The notes beneath the pieces are model-generated. The model saw nothing but the letters and a program-made list of their open reading frames with translations. It was not told the origin of the DNA and did not search any database. The position numbers were made by a program, and so were the translations under genes. Below, in pieces: positions 9,361 through 17,631 of a stretch of 64,000 nucleotides of DNA. Source of the DNA: Legionella quateirensis (GTDB lineage Bacteria > Pseudomonadota > Gammaproteobacteria > Legionellales > Legionellaceae); assembly GCF_001467955.1 (NCBI RefSeq), contig NZ_LNYR01000046.1, forward strand, positions 52,748 to 116,747, read 5' to 3'. Numbering within the stretch: position 1 is the stretch's first letter; every line of letters begins with the position of its first letter.

Positions 9361-10458
9361 TTAATCACTATCCTTATGATAACAATTGCCGTCTTCAAGA
9401 TATTGAGTTAATTGTTCATAGGGCATAGGGCGCGCAAATAAGAACCCTTGATAAAAATCGATGTCGTATCTTTTAATGACATCATACTCTTCTTCAGATT
9501 CAATGCCCTCACAAATAATCTTAATGCCCAGCTTATTGGCCATTACACATATATTCTCCATAATCACTTGCTTAAACTCATTGATGTGGATATTTCTAAC
9601 AAGCTCCAGGTCCAACTTAACATAATCAGGCTTTAGAGCGGATAATAGATTTAACGAGCTATAACCCGAACCTAAATCATCTAATGCAACACCATATCCT
9701 TGTTTTCGATAGAAATCCATGATGCTTAATAAATGCTTTTTATCATTTACTTCATCACTTTCGATAACTTCAAACACGATTTGAGACGGATCTAAATCTG
9801 TTCTTTTTAAAGCCCGGTTCGTTGTAGTCAAACAATAAGACGGGTCATAAATTGCGGTAGGATTAAAGTTGATAAATATTTTTTTTTCAGTACTCACTTT
9901 GTTCATATTTTCTATATGAGTAATTCTTGCCCTTTTATCCAACAAAAACAACATATCACTGGTTTTAGCAGCATTAAAAATATCTGATGGCGAAATGATG
10001 CTGTTGTTTATGCTTCCCCTTAATAAACATTCGAATCCATAAGGTTCCAGTGTTCCTTTGTGAACAATAGGTTGGCAAAAGGTGGTCAAAGAACCATTTT
10101 CGATTAGATCTACCAACCATTGCGCTAAAAGTAACCCGACCAATTTTCTCAATGTATACGTGTGGTTTAAAAGTACTTCTACCCCAGCATTCGCGTGTAC
10201 AGAAGGTATTAACAATGCCTTGGAGTCTTCTAGCTCAACCTGCGAAAAACAAGTATCAATGATTTGACCCAGTTGATATGCTTCTTTGGCAGAAAAAGAT
10301 AAAGTAATTACATTATCATCCGTATGGATATCATATTTATTATCGACTAAGTGATTGAGAAGCTTAGTTGAACTATGGCCTCTTGGTGGAGCAATAAGCA
10401 ACGTGTATTGACCAGAGAGTTGATAAGTACGCACTGAGTCACATTTTTCACATGGCAT
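9361..10458 (-). CDS. EAL-domain c-di-GMP phosphodiesterase with cysteine-containing N-terminus
   Basis: About 365 residues. The C-terminal two thirds is an EAL domain that hydrolyses cyclic di-GMP. The signature reads ECLLR (E-x-L-x-R kept), followed by INFNPTA, FEVIES, LDDLGSGYSS, VKLDLE, CEGIES and QGFLFARP, so every metal and catalytic position I can place is conserved and it is probably active. The first ~120 residues begin MPCEKCDS and match no sensor I recognise. There is no membrane segment, so it is cytoplasmic. A longer frame reaches 10560, but the ATG at 10458 has an AAGGA ribosome site six bases upstream and was chosen. It is divergent from the binding-protein/GGDEF-EAL pair. Confidence 0.87.
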   Translation of the reverse strand: MPCEKCDSVRTYQLSGQYTLLIAPPRGHSSTKLLNHLVDNKYDIHTDDNVITLSFSAKEAYQLGQIIDTCFSQVELEDSKALLIPSVHANAGVEVLLNHTYTLRKLVGLLLAQWLVDLIENGSLTTFCQPIVHKGTLEPYGFECLLRGSINNSIISPSDIFNAAKTSDMLFLLDKRARITHIENMNKVSTEKKIFINFNPTAIYDPSYCLTTTNRALKRTDLDPSQIVFEVIESDEVNDKKHLLSIMDFYRKQGYGVALDDLGSGYSSLNLLSALKPDYVKLDLELVRNIHINEFKQVIMENICVMANKLGIKIICEGIESEEEYDVIKRYDIDFYQGFLFARPMPYEQLTQYLEDGNCYHKDSD

Positions 10459-10932
10459 TTCAGATCCTTCGCATATATATTTCCTTATATAAGTCACTAT
10501 AGTACTTATTTGTTCTATTTTCCTTAAAAGGCTGTTAGGGCGTTGCATCAGTACGAACATCGTAAAGTAAAAAATAAGGGGCGTTATTTTGCAAAATTAT
10601 GAGGGTGTATTGACCATTCCGATTACGCATGCAACGACCCTTTATCGATTATTTAAAGCAGGCTGGCTGTGACATTTTGCCCAAGGCATACTATTCTGGT
10701 TATTCAACACAATGATTTTTAGCAAAAACCGGCACCCACGTCCGATTGTTAGTTAGATAAATATCTTGATTTTTAATTATTAATGGATACATCAATAAGT
10801 CTTTAAACAATCTTCTATACTTAAAAAAAACAATACCTATCACGAACTCCTGTTTAGTCGCTGGATTATATTTGTGATGACCTGGTGTAGGTGCTTTGTC
10901 GTCAGATAGGGTGCTTCTTTTGGAGACAAATT
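10459..10932. other. 474-base gap between divergent c-di-GMP genes
   Basis: It holds the 5' regions of the EAL gene (leftward) and the binding-protein gene (rightward). No open frame, repeat, hairpin or RNA gene could be recognised. Promoters must lie here, but no hexamer pair stands out. Confidence 0.5.
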
Positions 10933-12072
10933 ATGTCGGCACCAAGAACGATGGCTGTCATTTTAATAGGTACTTTAGTTTGTGCGGGAACTCTATGGAT
11001 GTGGAGTTACTACTCCATGCAATCCCCTGTGATAACAATTAAAATTGGTGCATTGCTGCCTTCTTCAAACGGAGATTTGGCGGAAAATCGCAAAATGATG
11101 ATACAAGGCATGGAGCTTGCGAAAGAATACATAGAGACCCAATACAAAGGACAAGTAATTCTCGATTTTGATTATCAGAATGGATGCTTTGCTAAAGAAT
11201 CTATTCCAGCAGTTCAAAAATTTTCTCATGACAACGTTCCAATCATTGCAGCGTCATTTTGCCTGTTTGGACATCTGCCTATTTTGCCCGTAACTGAGGG
11301 GAATAAAATAATTACGTTTAATACAGCGGCTAATCCTGACCAGGCTTTAAATCTGCACTATGCTTTTTCTACAAATGTTGAAATAAAGGATGAAGCCCAA
11401 AGGCTTTCCCAGTTCGCATGTAACCAGTTGGGAGCCAGACGAGCAGTGACTATGTTCCTGGATACCCCTTTTGGTCATGATTATGATAAATATTTTACTT
11501 ATGATTTTAATCACTGTGGAGGGGATGTAGTAGGAAGTTTTCCAAATGCTCCTGATGGTAAGCAATTTAAGTCGATGATTAACCAAATAAAATCATTGAA
11601 TCCTGACATCATTATCACCGCTCATTTTGGTCTGCCTCTGGCGATGTTTATTAAAGAAGTGAGAAAAGCAAACATCAACGTGCCCATTTTAGGGAACTAC
11701 GAAACAGAGGATCCTACTGTAATAAGTTATGCCGGAGATGCGGCTGAAGGCGTGATATTCTCTTCTTCTGAATTGAATGAGAAAACACCGATGATGAAAG
11801 ATTTTGAAAGACGTTATATTCGAAAGTTCGGTACAGAACCTAACGTACTGGTTACTAATGTTTATGATGATGTAGTGCTGTCCGTCGAGAGCTATCTGGC
11901 ATGTAAAAATGACCGAGATTGTATGGCAAACTATTTGCATCAAATCAGCAATTATCAAGGGGTAAGTGGAACTATTACTATTAAACCAAGTGGAGCCACT
12001 AATAAACCCACTATATTCAAAATAATAAAAAATCACACGTTTATACCCTATCAAAAATACCAGGCAAGATAA
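10933..12072 (+). CDS. Periplasmic ligand-binding protein (Leu/Ile/Val-type family)
   Basis: A 379-residue protein with one N-terminal hydrophobic segment (~10-30, a signal peptide or membrane anchor), then a type I periplasmic binding fold of the branched-chain amino acid family: KIGALLPSSNGDLAENRKMMIQG at the start and later ARRAVTMFLDTPFG and ILGNYETEDP. No permease or ATPase gene is nearby. Its stop overlaps the ATG of the following GGDEF/EAL gene (TAATG), so a sensory rather than transport role is likely, with the bound ligand reporting to the membrane c-di-GMP enzyme. The start at 10933 has GGAGA six bases upstream; an in-frame start 14 codons earlier lacks this. Confidence 0.83.
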   Translation: MSAPRTMAVILIGTLVCAGTLWMWSYYSMQSPVITIKIGALLPSSNGDLAENRKMMIQGMELAKEYIETQYKGQVILDFDYQNGCFAKESIPAVQKFSHDNVPIIAASFCLFGHLPILPVTEGNKIITFNTAANPDQALNLHYAFSTNVEIKDEAQRLSQFACNQLGARRAVTMFLDTPFGHDYDKYFTYDFNHCGGDVVGSFPNAPDGKQFKSMINQIKSLNPDIIITAHFGLPLAMFIKEVRKANINVPILGNYETEDPTVISYAGDAAEGVIFSSSELNEKTPMMKDFERRYIRKFGTEPNVLVTNVYDDVVLSVESYLACKNDRDCMANYLHQISNYQGVSGTITIKPSGATNKPTIFKIIKNHTFIPYQKYQAR

Positions 12073-14150
12073 TGAAAATAAAAACGATGTTACAACTATT
12101 TTTTTTATTGTTTGTGTTGATCTCTGCTAGCCTGGTTAGTCTTGTTGTTGTGCAAAAAAACAACTTGGAGCGGATGATAATAAAAGGTATGTTAGCAAAC
12201 GAAATCGTCAGAGTGGTGAACCAACGAGAAAAAATCATTAATAATTATATAAATGACCATCAAACTGAACAGATTATACTGCTACAACTCATGTACGAGA
12301 TAACAACTAAACTGCTCCAATCCGACGCATTCGATACACCGGAAGAACAGGCTGTTCTTGAGGGCATGCGTGAAGATAATGTAGCTATAAATAAATTACT
12401 TACTGAGTTAATTATTTTTGAGCAGGAAAATCAATCGGAAATAAAAGGCCATGCCGATAATCAACCTTTGCTAAATAAATTTAAATCCTCGTTAAATAAA
12501 ATAAGTGAATCAATAATGGCAGAAGCCTATCGATTAAGCGAAATCAATCGAAAGAACATCAAAAAAACCATGGAAAAGGTTGATTTGATTGTTATCTGCT
12601 CTGTCTTGACTCTAATTGTGCTTGGTTTTTTAGTTTTAATTTTCTTAAGAAGAAAAATCTATACCCCCCTTTCCAAGCTCAATGAAGGAATTAAGGTTAT
12701 TGGGGAGGGTGATTTGGACTATAAAATCGAAGCTCATCGAAATGACGAAGTGAGCTTACTCATCAAATCGTTTAATGAAATGGCCCATAACCTGAAAGAT
12801 CGAACCATAGAACAACAACACATACGCAACAAGCTGGAGAAATCGAATCGAGCTAACGTGTATATTGCTCAGCACGATTCGCTTACGAATCTTCCAAACA
12901 AAATTATGGCTAAAATTTTTTTATATAATGCGATTAAGCATGCGAACAATACTAACTCAATGGTGGCGGTAATTGATCTTGATCTGGATAATTTTAAACG
13001 CATCAATAACACCATAGGTCATTTAAAAGCCGATCTCTTGATAAAAAAAGTAGGGAGACGGCTGCAAAAAGTGACGCGCACTAATATTGATCTTGTCGCA
13101 CGATTTGGTGGTAATGCATTTTATATTATAGTTCCATTGATTAAAACTAAAGATGAGGTTACTGCTGCTACGGAAAAAATCCGTAAAACCATTACAAAAC
13201 CATTAAGTATAGATAAAAAAGAATTTTACCTTACGGCAAGCATTGGCATCAGTCTTTATCCGTTTGATGGTGTAGAGGTTAACACGCTCCTTGAACAAGC
13301 TGATTTTGCTATGTATCAGGCCAAAAATGCAGGCAGAAATAACATTCAATTTGCACTTCAAGAATTAAGAGATTTAGAGAAGAAAAAAGGCGAAATGGAA
13401 GTGGAAATGCACCATGCTATCGAGAATAATCAATTTATTCTCTACTATCAGCCCATCGTCAGTACTAAAACCCACAATATTGTTGGAGTGGAGGCGTTGA
13501 TTCGCTGGATAAATGATAAAGGGGACATGATAAACCCAGAAGAGTTTGTCCCCATAGCGGAGCGATCAGATTTAATTATATCAATGGGTGAATGGGTTTT
13601 AAAAACAGCCAGTAAACAATTTAAAGAGTGGCAACATTACGGTTTGCAAACCATGGCTATTAATATTTCGGTACATCAATTAAGCGATCATTTATTAGAA
13701 CTAACAAAAAATATACTGAAGCAATTGGAACTCGCTGAAGGCAGTCTTATTTTTGAAATTACTGAAACGGTATTGATGCAACAAACTGACGTGATGCTTC
13801 GATTTAATAAAATCCTGACCGAGATGGGGGTTAGGGTATCCATTGATGATTTTGGTACCGGCTATTCTTCATTTACTTACTTAAATAAATTTAATATTTC
13901 TAATCTTAAACTCGACGTCTCATTTATTAAGGACGTTAATAACGATAAAAGAAAAGCAGCTATCGTCAAAGCCATTCTTCAAATGGCACATACATTAAAT
14001 ATAAAAACCATTGCTGAGGGAATAGAAACCAAAGCAGAGTTTGAATTTTTAAAAGAAAATGAGTGTGATGAATGCCAGGGCTTTTATTTTAGCAAGCCAC
14101 TGCCCCCTCATGAACTAGAGAAATTATTGCAACGTAATGTGCCAGACTAA
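12072..14150 (+). CDS. Membrane GGDEF-EAL protein with degenerate GGDEF site
   Basis: A 692-residue inner-membrane signalling protein. Two hydrophobic helices (~5-27 and ~171-192) enclose a ~145-residue helical periplasmic domain. A HAMP region (~193-245), a GGDEF domain and an EAL domain follow. The cyclase signature reads GGNAF (residues 346-350), so diguanylate cyclase activity is probably lost and the domain may only bind nucleotide. The EAL domain looks intact: EALIR at 474, INISVHQ, FEITET, IDDFGTGYSS, LKLDVSF, AEGIE and QGFYFSKPLPP. The likely net activity is c-di-GMP hydrolysis gated by the periplasmic domain. It has no ribosome site of its own and is translationally coupled to the binding protein. 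Confidence 0.92.
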   Translation: MKIKTMLQLFFLLFVLISASLVSLVVVQKNNLERMIIKGMLANEIVRVVNQREKIINNYINDHQTEQIILLQLMYEITTKLLQSDAFDTPEEQAVLEGMREDNVAINKLLTELIIFEQENQSEIKGHADNQPLLNKFKSSLNKISESIMAEAYRLSEINRKNIKKTMEKVDLIVICSVLTLIVLGFLVLIFLRRKIYTPLSKLNEGIKVIGEGDLDYKIEAHRNDEVSLLIKSFNEMAHNLKDRTIEQQHIRNKLEKSNRANVYIAQHDSLTNLPNKIMAKIFLYNAIKHANNTNSMVAVIDLDLDNFKRINNTIGHLKADLLIKKVGRRLQKVTRTNIDLVARFGGNAFYIIVPLIKTKDEVTAATEKIRKTITKPLSIDKKEFYLTASIGISLYPFDGVEVNTLLEQADFAMYQAKNAGRNNIQFALQELRDLEKKKGEMEVEMHHAIENNQFILYYQPIVSTKTHNIVGVEALIRWINDKGDMINPEEFVPIAERSDLIISMGEWVLKTASKQFKEWQHYGLQTMAINISVHQLSDHLLELTKNILKQLELAEGSLIFEITETVLMQQTDVMLRFNKILTEMGVRVSIDDFGTGYSSFTYLNKFNISNLKLDVSFIKDVNNDKRKAAIVKAILQMAHTLNIKTIAEGIETKAEFEFLKENECDECQGFYFSKPLPPHELEKLLQRNVPD

Positions 14151-14321
14151 ACTATTTTATCCGTTAATAAATCGCTCTTATCTGGGTCTTTCTCAATTCA
14201 AGGAGTACTAATCAAGATCACAACCTATATAATGGTCTATCATAAGTAATAATGGAGAAAATAAGAGAGTTCGTTTAGATATTCTCTCAAACACATTATT
14301 CATTCAAAAGGATGTATGTTT

Positions 14322-14636
14322 ATGAAAAACATTATATTTTTACTATTAATGTGCATCTATATTGAGTCATCTGGAGCAACTCTCGTTGTTAAAGGTCAGC
14401 CAACTCCATTAGAATATCAAAATGATGTATATTACTGGCCTCTCAATCTTGCTATTAGTCCTGGGCTCCAAACCTTATACATTACAATGGATGGCATTAA
14501 TAAAGTGTGTTTTTTGAATACGGCTCCTCCAGGATTATTGGAGCAAATGTCTGAGATCAGTATTATTATCAAAGGTAAAATGACAGATTGGAATTGTTTC
14601 CCATATACAACTACCTACTATGAGGTCCGCCCATAA
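14322..14636 (+). CDS. Small secreted hypothetical protein
   Basis: About 104 residues with a clear signal peptide (MKNIIFLLLMCIYIESSGA, cleavage probably after SGA) and a mature region of about 85 residues rich in aromatic residues, with two cysteines (in KVCFLN and DWNCFPY) that could form a disulfide. It was not recognised as a named family. ATG codons occur at 14312, 14316 and 14322; the last was chosen because AAAAGGA lies nine bases upstream. It probably acts in the periplasm or outside the cell. Confidence 0.7.
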   Translation: MKNIIFLLLMCIYIESSGATLVVKGQPTPLEYQNDVYYWPLNLAISPGLQTLYITMDGINKVCFLNTAPPGLLEQMSEISIIIKGKMTDWNCFPYTTTYYEVRP

Positions 14637-14681
14637 TACTGCAAACGCAGCAAGCGTAGAACCTGTGCGAAATAAAAATTT

Positions 14682-14705
14682 CAAAAATTCAAAAATTCAA
14701 AAATT
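14682..14705 (+). repeat. 8-bp tandem repeat, three copies
   Basis: The unit CAAAAATT occurs three times in a row, upstream of the promoter of the CheD-like gene. It is too short to assign a role. Confidence 0.6.
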
Positions 14706-14726
14706 CATGTCCATTTAAAGTCATTT

Positions 14727-14756
14727 TTGATTAAAAAATCATAACTGTGGTATAAT
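14727..14756 (+). promoter_or_regulatory. Sigma-70 type promoter of the CheD-like gene
   Basis: TTGATT at 14727-14732, an 18-base spacer, then TATAAT at 14751-14756 preceded by TGG (extended -10). The start codon is 31 bases downstream. No PmrA-type box is present here. Confidence 0.6.
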
Positions 14757-14787
14757 TTTATATTGCATTATTAATCACTATATATTT

Positions 14788-15366
14788 ATGCCCGAGATTA
14801 TTGAAATTGCGATGGATGAGTGCGATTTTACTTCAGATATAACTACAGATTTAGTTACTTATGGAGTGAGTACCTGTATTGCTTTTATAATTTATGCTTC
14901 ATTTTATGATGAAGATGACGAGTTGATACAAGCACGTGGTTTATACCACTGGTCTGGTTTTAAAGCAGAACCAAAAGATCCTGCCCTATCCATGAACAAC
15001 ACTTTAAGCTATTTTTTAGATGAACTCAGAATGCATTTTGACTTCCCCTTCGAGCTTGATATTCAAATAGATTCATTACATTTCATCGGTGGAGAAAAAG
15101 CAGTATGGGAAGATGGCGAACTCATACTTTCAGGCACAGAAAGAGAAGTGCTTCACTTAACTGAAGCAGTCAAAAACTTTGATTATGAAGGATCTAATTT
15201 TAGAAAGCCCAAAGAAATAAGCCATTCACATTTTCTGACTTCTGGAAATGAGTCATTGACTATAGAGGTCACTGCAAATAAGTGTATCTATGTAACAAAA
15301 TTTATTGATAATTTTTGTGAAGAAGAACAAGAAAGCCATTCTTCATCATTAAACCACGCCTGTTAA
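14788..15366 (+). CDS. Stand-alone CheD-like glutamine deamidase homologue
   Basis: A 192-residue protein not close to a family I can name outright, but its order of motifs follows CheD, the chemoreceptor glutamine deamidase. VTYGVSTCIAF (Thr24, Cys30) matches the CheD segment holding the catalytic Thr and Cys with the same six-residue spacing. LYHWSG (His54) matches the catalytic His region. LSYFLDEL and LHFIGGEKAVW match the helix and GGA strand. EREVLHLTEAVK and the final strands also follow. About seven extra residues sit between Cys and His. There are no chemotaxis genes nearby and no signal peptide. It could deamidate some other protein, possibly a host one. No clear ribosome site is seen. 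Confidence 0.55.
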   Translation: MPEIIEIAMDECDFTSDITTDLVTYGVSTCIAFIIYASFYDEDDELIQARGLYHWSGFKAEPKDPALSMNNTLSYFLDELRMHFDFPFELDIQIDSLHFIGGEKAVWEDGELILSGTEREVLHLTEAVKNFDYEGSNFRKPKEISHSHFLTSGNESLTIEVTANKCIYVTKFIDNFCEEEQESHSSSLNHAC

Positions 15367-15438
15367 TATCTGGAACCGATATTATTTATCAATAAGTCCT
15401 GTGAACAACAAGGGGTTTGGGACGAGCGCAGAAAACAC

Positions 15439-15463
15439 CCCTACAAAGTATAACTTTGTAGGG
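15439..15463 (-). terminator. Hairpin between convergent genes
   Basis: A perfect 10-bp stem (CCCTACAAAG / CTTTGTAGGG) with a five-base loop, 20 bases past the stop of the minus-strand gene and about 70 past the stop of the CheD-like gene. On the minus strand it is followed by GTGTTTTC, a weak T-rich tail. It is probably a shared terminator. Confidence 0.55.
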
Positions 15464-15482
15464 AGTATTTAAAATACCTCTA

Positions 15483-15935
15483 TTAAATAGGTCTAAAAGT
15501 TCGTTCTTCCATTGAGTCATCACTAAGCGCTTCAGCAATACTGGCAATCGGTCTGGTAATCAAACTTACCGCACTAAACAATATATTAACAATTTGAGCC
15601 AAAAGCGAGCTAAAAATGTGGTGTATATTATCGACAAATGCATCCAGCTCTCTTTCAGTGGCTTTATCAAATAGGTCACTGGTTTTTTGTTGATTCAAGG
15701 TCCAGGTATAAGCCGCTTTTAATAAAGAAGCAGTAGCATTCAAAAGGCGTATAGAGGCATCAACAGCAAAAACTGTATCTAATACAAAGAAATCAAGAAC
15801 TGGAGTGGCAACAAAAGCAAGAAAATCCGAATGTTTGGTTTCAGTTTCCTGAATCGGTTGAAACATTGTTAAGAAACGGTGCGCGGTTGACTCATAAGGT
15901 CTACCATTTAATAAAGGTTTTATTAGTTCGGCCAT
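15483..15935 (-). CDS. Hypothetical protein, PmrA-type promoter, effector candidate
   Basis: A 150-residue protein not recognised in any family. Two hydrophobic stretches (around FLAFVATPVLDFFVLDTVFA and IFSSLLAQIVNILFSAVSL) could be membrane or amphipathic helices, with a ~45-residue polar region between them. The C-terminus is acidic (EALSDDSMEERTF), as in many Legionella type IVB substrates. An AGGAG ribosome site lies nine bases before the ATG. Upstream sits a direct repeat resembling the PmrA box with a correctly spaced -10 element. That context, not homology, suggests an effector. Confidence 0.68.
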   Translation of the reverse strand: MAELIKPLLNGRPYESTAHRFLTMFQPIQETETKHSDFLAFVATPVLDFFVLDTVFAVDASIRLLNATASLLKAAYTWTLNQQKTSDLFDKATERELDAFVDNIHHIFSSLLAQIVNILFSAVSLITRPIASIAEALSDDSMEERTFRPI

Positions 15936-15971
15936 ATCATAATGCTCCTATAGAGTTTAACTTTCGGCGCA

Positions 15972-16004
15972 AGGATAACATCAAATACTTAAGCAATTAT
16001 TAAG
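15972..16004 (-). promoter_or_regulatory. Candidate PmrA box with -10 element
   Basis: On the minus strand: CTTAATAAT, two bases, CTTAAGTAT (16004-15985), then seven bases and TATCCT (15977-15972). The first half fits the published Legionella PmrA consensus (cTTAATatT-N2-cTTAATatT) at 8 of 9 positions; the second fits at only 6 of 9 but keeps CTTAA. The seven-base gap to the -10 equals that of the two better boxes in this window. Confidence 0.5.
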
Positions 16005-16219
16005 ACAAACTAAATTAATAAAGAAGCAACATTACCCTAAAGAACCGATCACCCAACCGGATTAGTAGAAATTAGTCCAACACTTATGGAGAACAAGTCT
16101 ATGAACTGTGAGATTGATCTCAAGAATCCTTATAGACACTTCTTCTATATGACCAAAAAAAGAACAGTTATTGGAAACTGTGCTATAACTAAAATAGTGT
16201 TATCACTGGACAAAAAGAT

Positions 16220-16771
16220 ATGCCTGGCTTAACTTCCAAAATAAAAAGGGGTGCTAAGTATTTAATTACTAAGGCTAGTGCTCTTCATCAAGATGTAAAA
16301 GATGAGATGAATGGGGCAAGTACTGTTCATACTGAAGTACAACATTTATATAATAAAGTAAAAATTATTATGGAGCTTGAAGGAAAAAAACTTGATCCAC
16401 AAGTTAAAGAAGCAGCGCAGTGTATGTTAAACGATTTACAAGCCGTACTCGAAGAAGATTCCAGTCATGGTCCTCTTACCCGACACCACCCAAGTGGCCA
16501 ATATGACTTGGCTGAAAAAAGCATTGATATCATTTTCAAATATCAACCCAAACTTGAAGCAGCCCCAGGATTTTGGAATCAGATTAAAGCACATATTAAT
16601 ACATTTATTGAAAAAATATCCGGTGAAAAAAATGTTTTTGAAACACAAGGCACTGCGTTTTCTAAAAGTAAATCTTTTCAGGATCTGAAACAAAGCGTCA
16701 CTGAACTCAGAGATGAAATGAAAAGTGAGTTAGAGCCTGATGAACCAGGGACGAAGTTTGAACATCGATAA
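16220..16771 (+). CDS. Hypothetical helical protein, effector candidate
   Basis: A 183-residue, charged, mostly helical protein without signal peptide or membrane segment; no family recognised. The C-terminus is rich in glutamate (DEMKSELEPDEPGTKFEHR), resembling the E-block found in many Dot/Icm substrates. It starts with MPGLTSKIKRG, and no strong ribosome site precedes the ATG. No PmrA-type repeat is seen upstream. It sits among other orphan genes, and the effector label is an inference. Confidence 0.6.
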   Translation: MPGLTSKIKRGAKYLITKASALHQDVKDEMNGASTVHTEVQHLYNKVKIIMELEGKKLDPQVKEAAQCMLNDLQAVLEEDSSHGPLTRHHPSGQYDLAEKSIDIIFKYQPKLEAAPGFWNQIKAHINTFIEKISGEKNVFETQGTAFSKSKSFQDLKQSVTELRDEMKSELEPDEPGTKFEHR

Positions 16772-16958
16772 CACCATACAATAAACTCTGTTCATTAGAA
16801 CAATGCTCCAAGTGTGACAGGATCCAAGGATACATCTTAACCTTTCCCATGCAGAGATAGAACTTAAAAATCATGAAAAGTATGTATATCTTAATGAGCC
16901 ATAATTATGAGTAACAGCGATATTGTGCATAGAAATAACGTTTAGCGCGAGATAAAAA

Positions 16959-17345
16959 ATGAGTAATCCTTTTGAGAACAATCGCTTAACCTACTTAAAG
17001 GCCGCTTTATTTGTGGTTGGGTTGATCTTTATTTTTGGAATTTACCCCTTGACGATTGTTTGGCCAACAGGCTGGGCATGGCACTCCGGACAATCAGAAT
17101 ATTTGCAAATGATTCTTGGGATTTACGCAACACTTGGCGTATTCTTGCTAATTGCTTCCAGAAATCCTTTAGAACACCGCAGTCTCATCTGGTTCACAAT
17201 CTGGTCGAGCATAGTGCATGGAGGGATTATGGGTATTCAATCTATTGTCTACCCTCAACATATGGGGCACCTGTGTGGTGACGTTCTTGCACTATTTGCC
17301 GTTGCCTTAATCCTGGGTCTGTTGATGCCAAGAAAAAATAGCTAA
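16959..17345 (+). CDS. Small four-helix membrane protein (DUF6632-like)
   Basis: A 128-residue inner-membrane protein with four hydrophobic helices and the conserved-looking segment FGIYPLTIVWPTGWAWHSGQ. This resembles a widespread family of ~130-residue membrane proteins of unknown function (DUF6632, from memory). The C-terminus is positively charged (MPRKNS), consistent with a cytoplasmic end. Its last ~69 bases occur again, decayed, at 23527-23593 on the far side of the efflux operon, so this gene was duplicated or split by a rearrangement. Confidence 0.7.
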   Translation: MSNPFENNRLTYLKAALFVVGLIFIFGIYPLTIVWPTGWAWHSGQSEYLQMILGIYATLGVFLLIASRNPLEHRSLIWFTIWSSIVHGGIMGIQSIVYPQHMGHLCGDVLALFAVALILGLLMPRKNS

Positions 17346-17382
17346 TAAATATCGAAAATATATCCGTCTGATTAAAATGCGC

Positions 17383-17470
17383 GTCATTCCCGCGAAGGCG
17401 GGAATCCATGCATCAAATGAGCACATGATAGTGTTTACTTAATCGATCACCGCTTTCGCGAGGATGACGT
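17383..17470. repeat. ~85-bp palindromic interspersed repeat, copy A
   Basis: It begins GTCATTCCCGCGAAGGCGGG and ends CGCTTTCGCGAGGATGACGT, so its ends are imperfect inverted repeats. Two more copies occur in inverse orientation at 36211-36295 and 44496-44573. It has no coding capacity. It looks like a MITE or REP-type element between the DUF6632-like gene and the efflux operon. Confidence 0.75.
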
Positions 17471-17631
17471 CATGTTGATCTCGGTGAATTAACAAAGCCC
17501 TATGAAATGATTAAATCAAAACCAGCTCTACATAGCGATGCACGAATATGAGATACAAATTCACTAAACATAAAAGAAAAATTACAATTAAAGTACACTA
17601 TTTAAAAACGGTTATAACGAAGAGATACCAT

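Noticed and set aside
11689..12054. A 121-codon frame opposite the binding-protein gene.
   Set aside because: Antisense shadow of a gene with clear family motifs.
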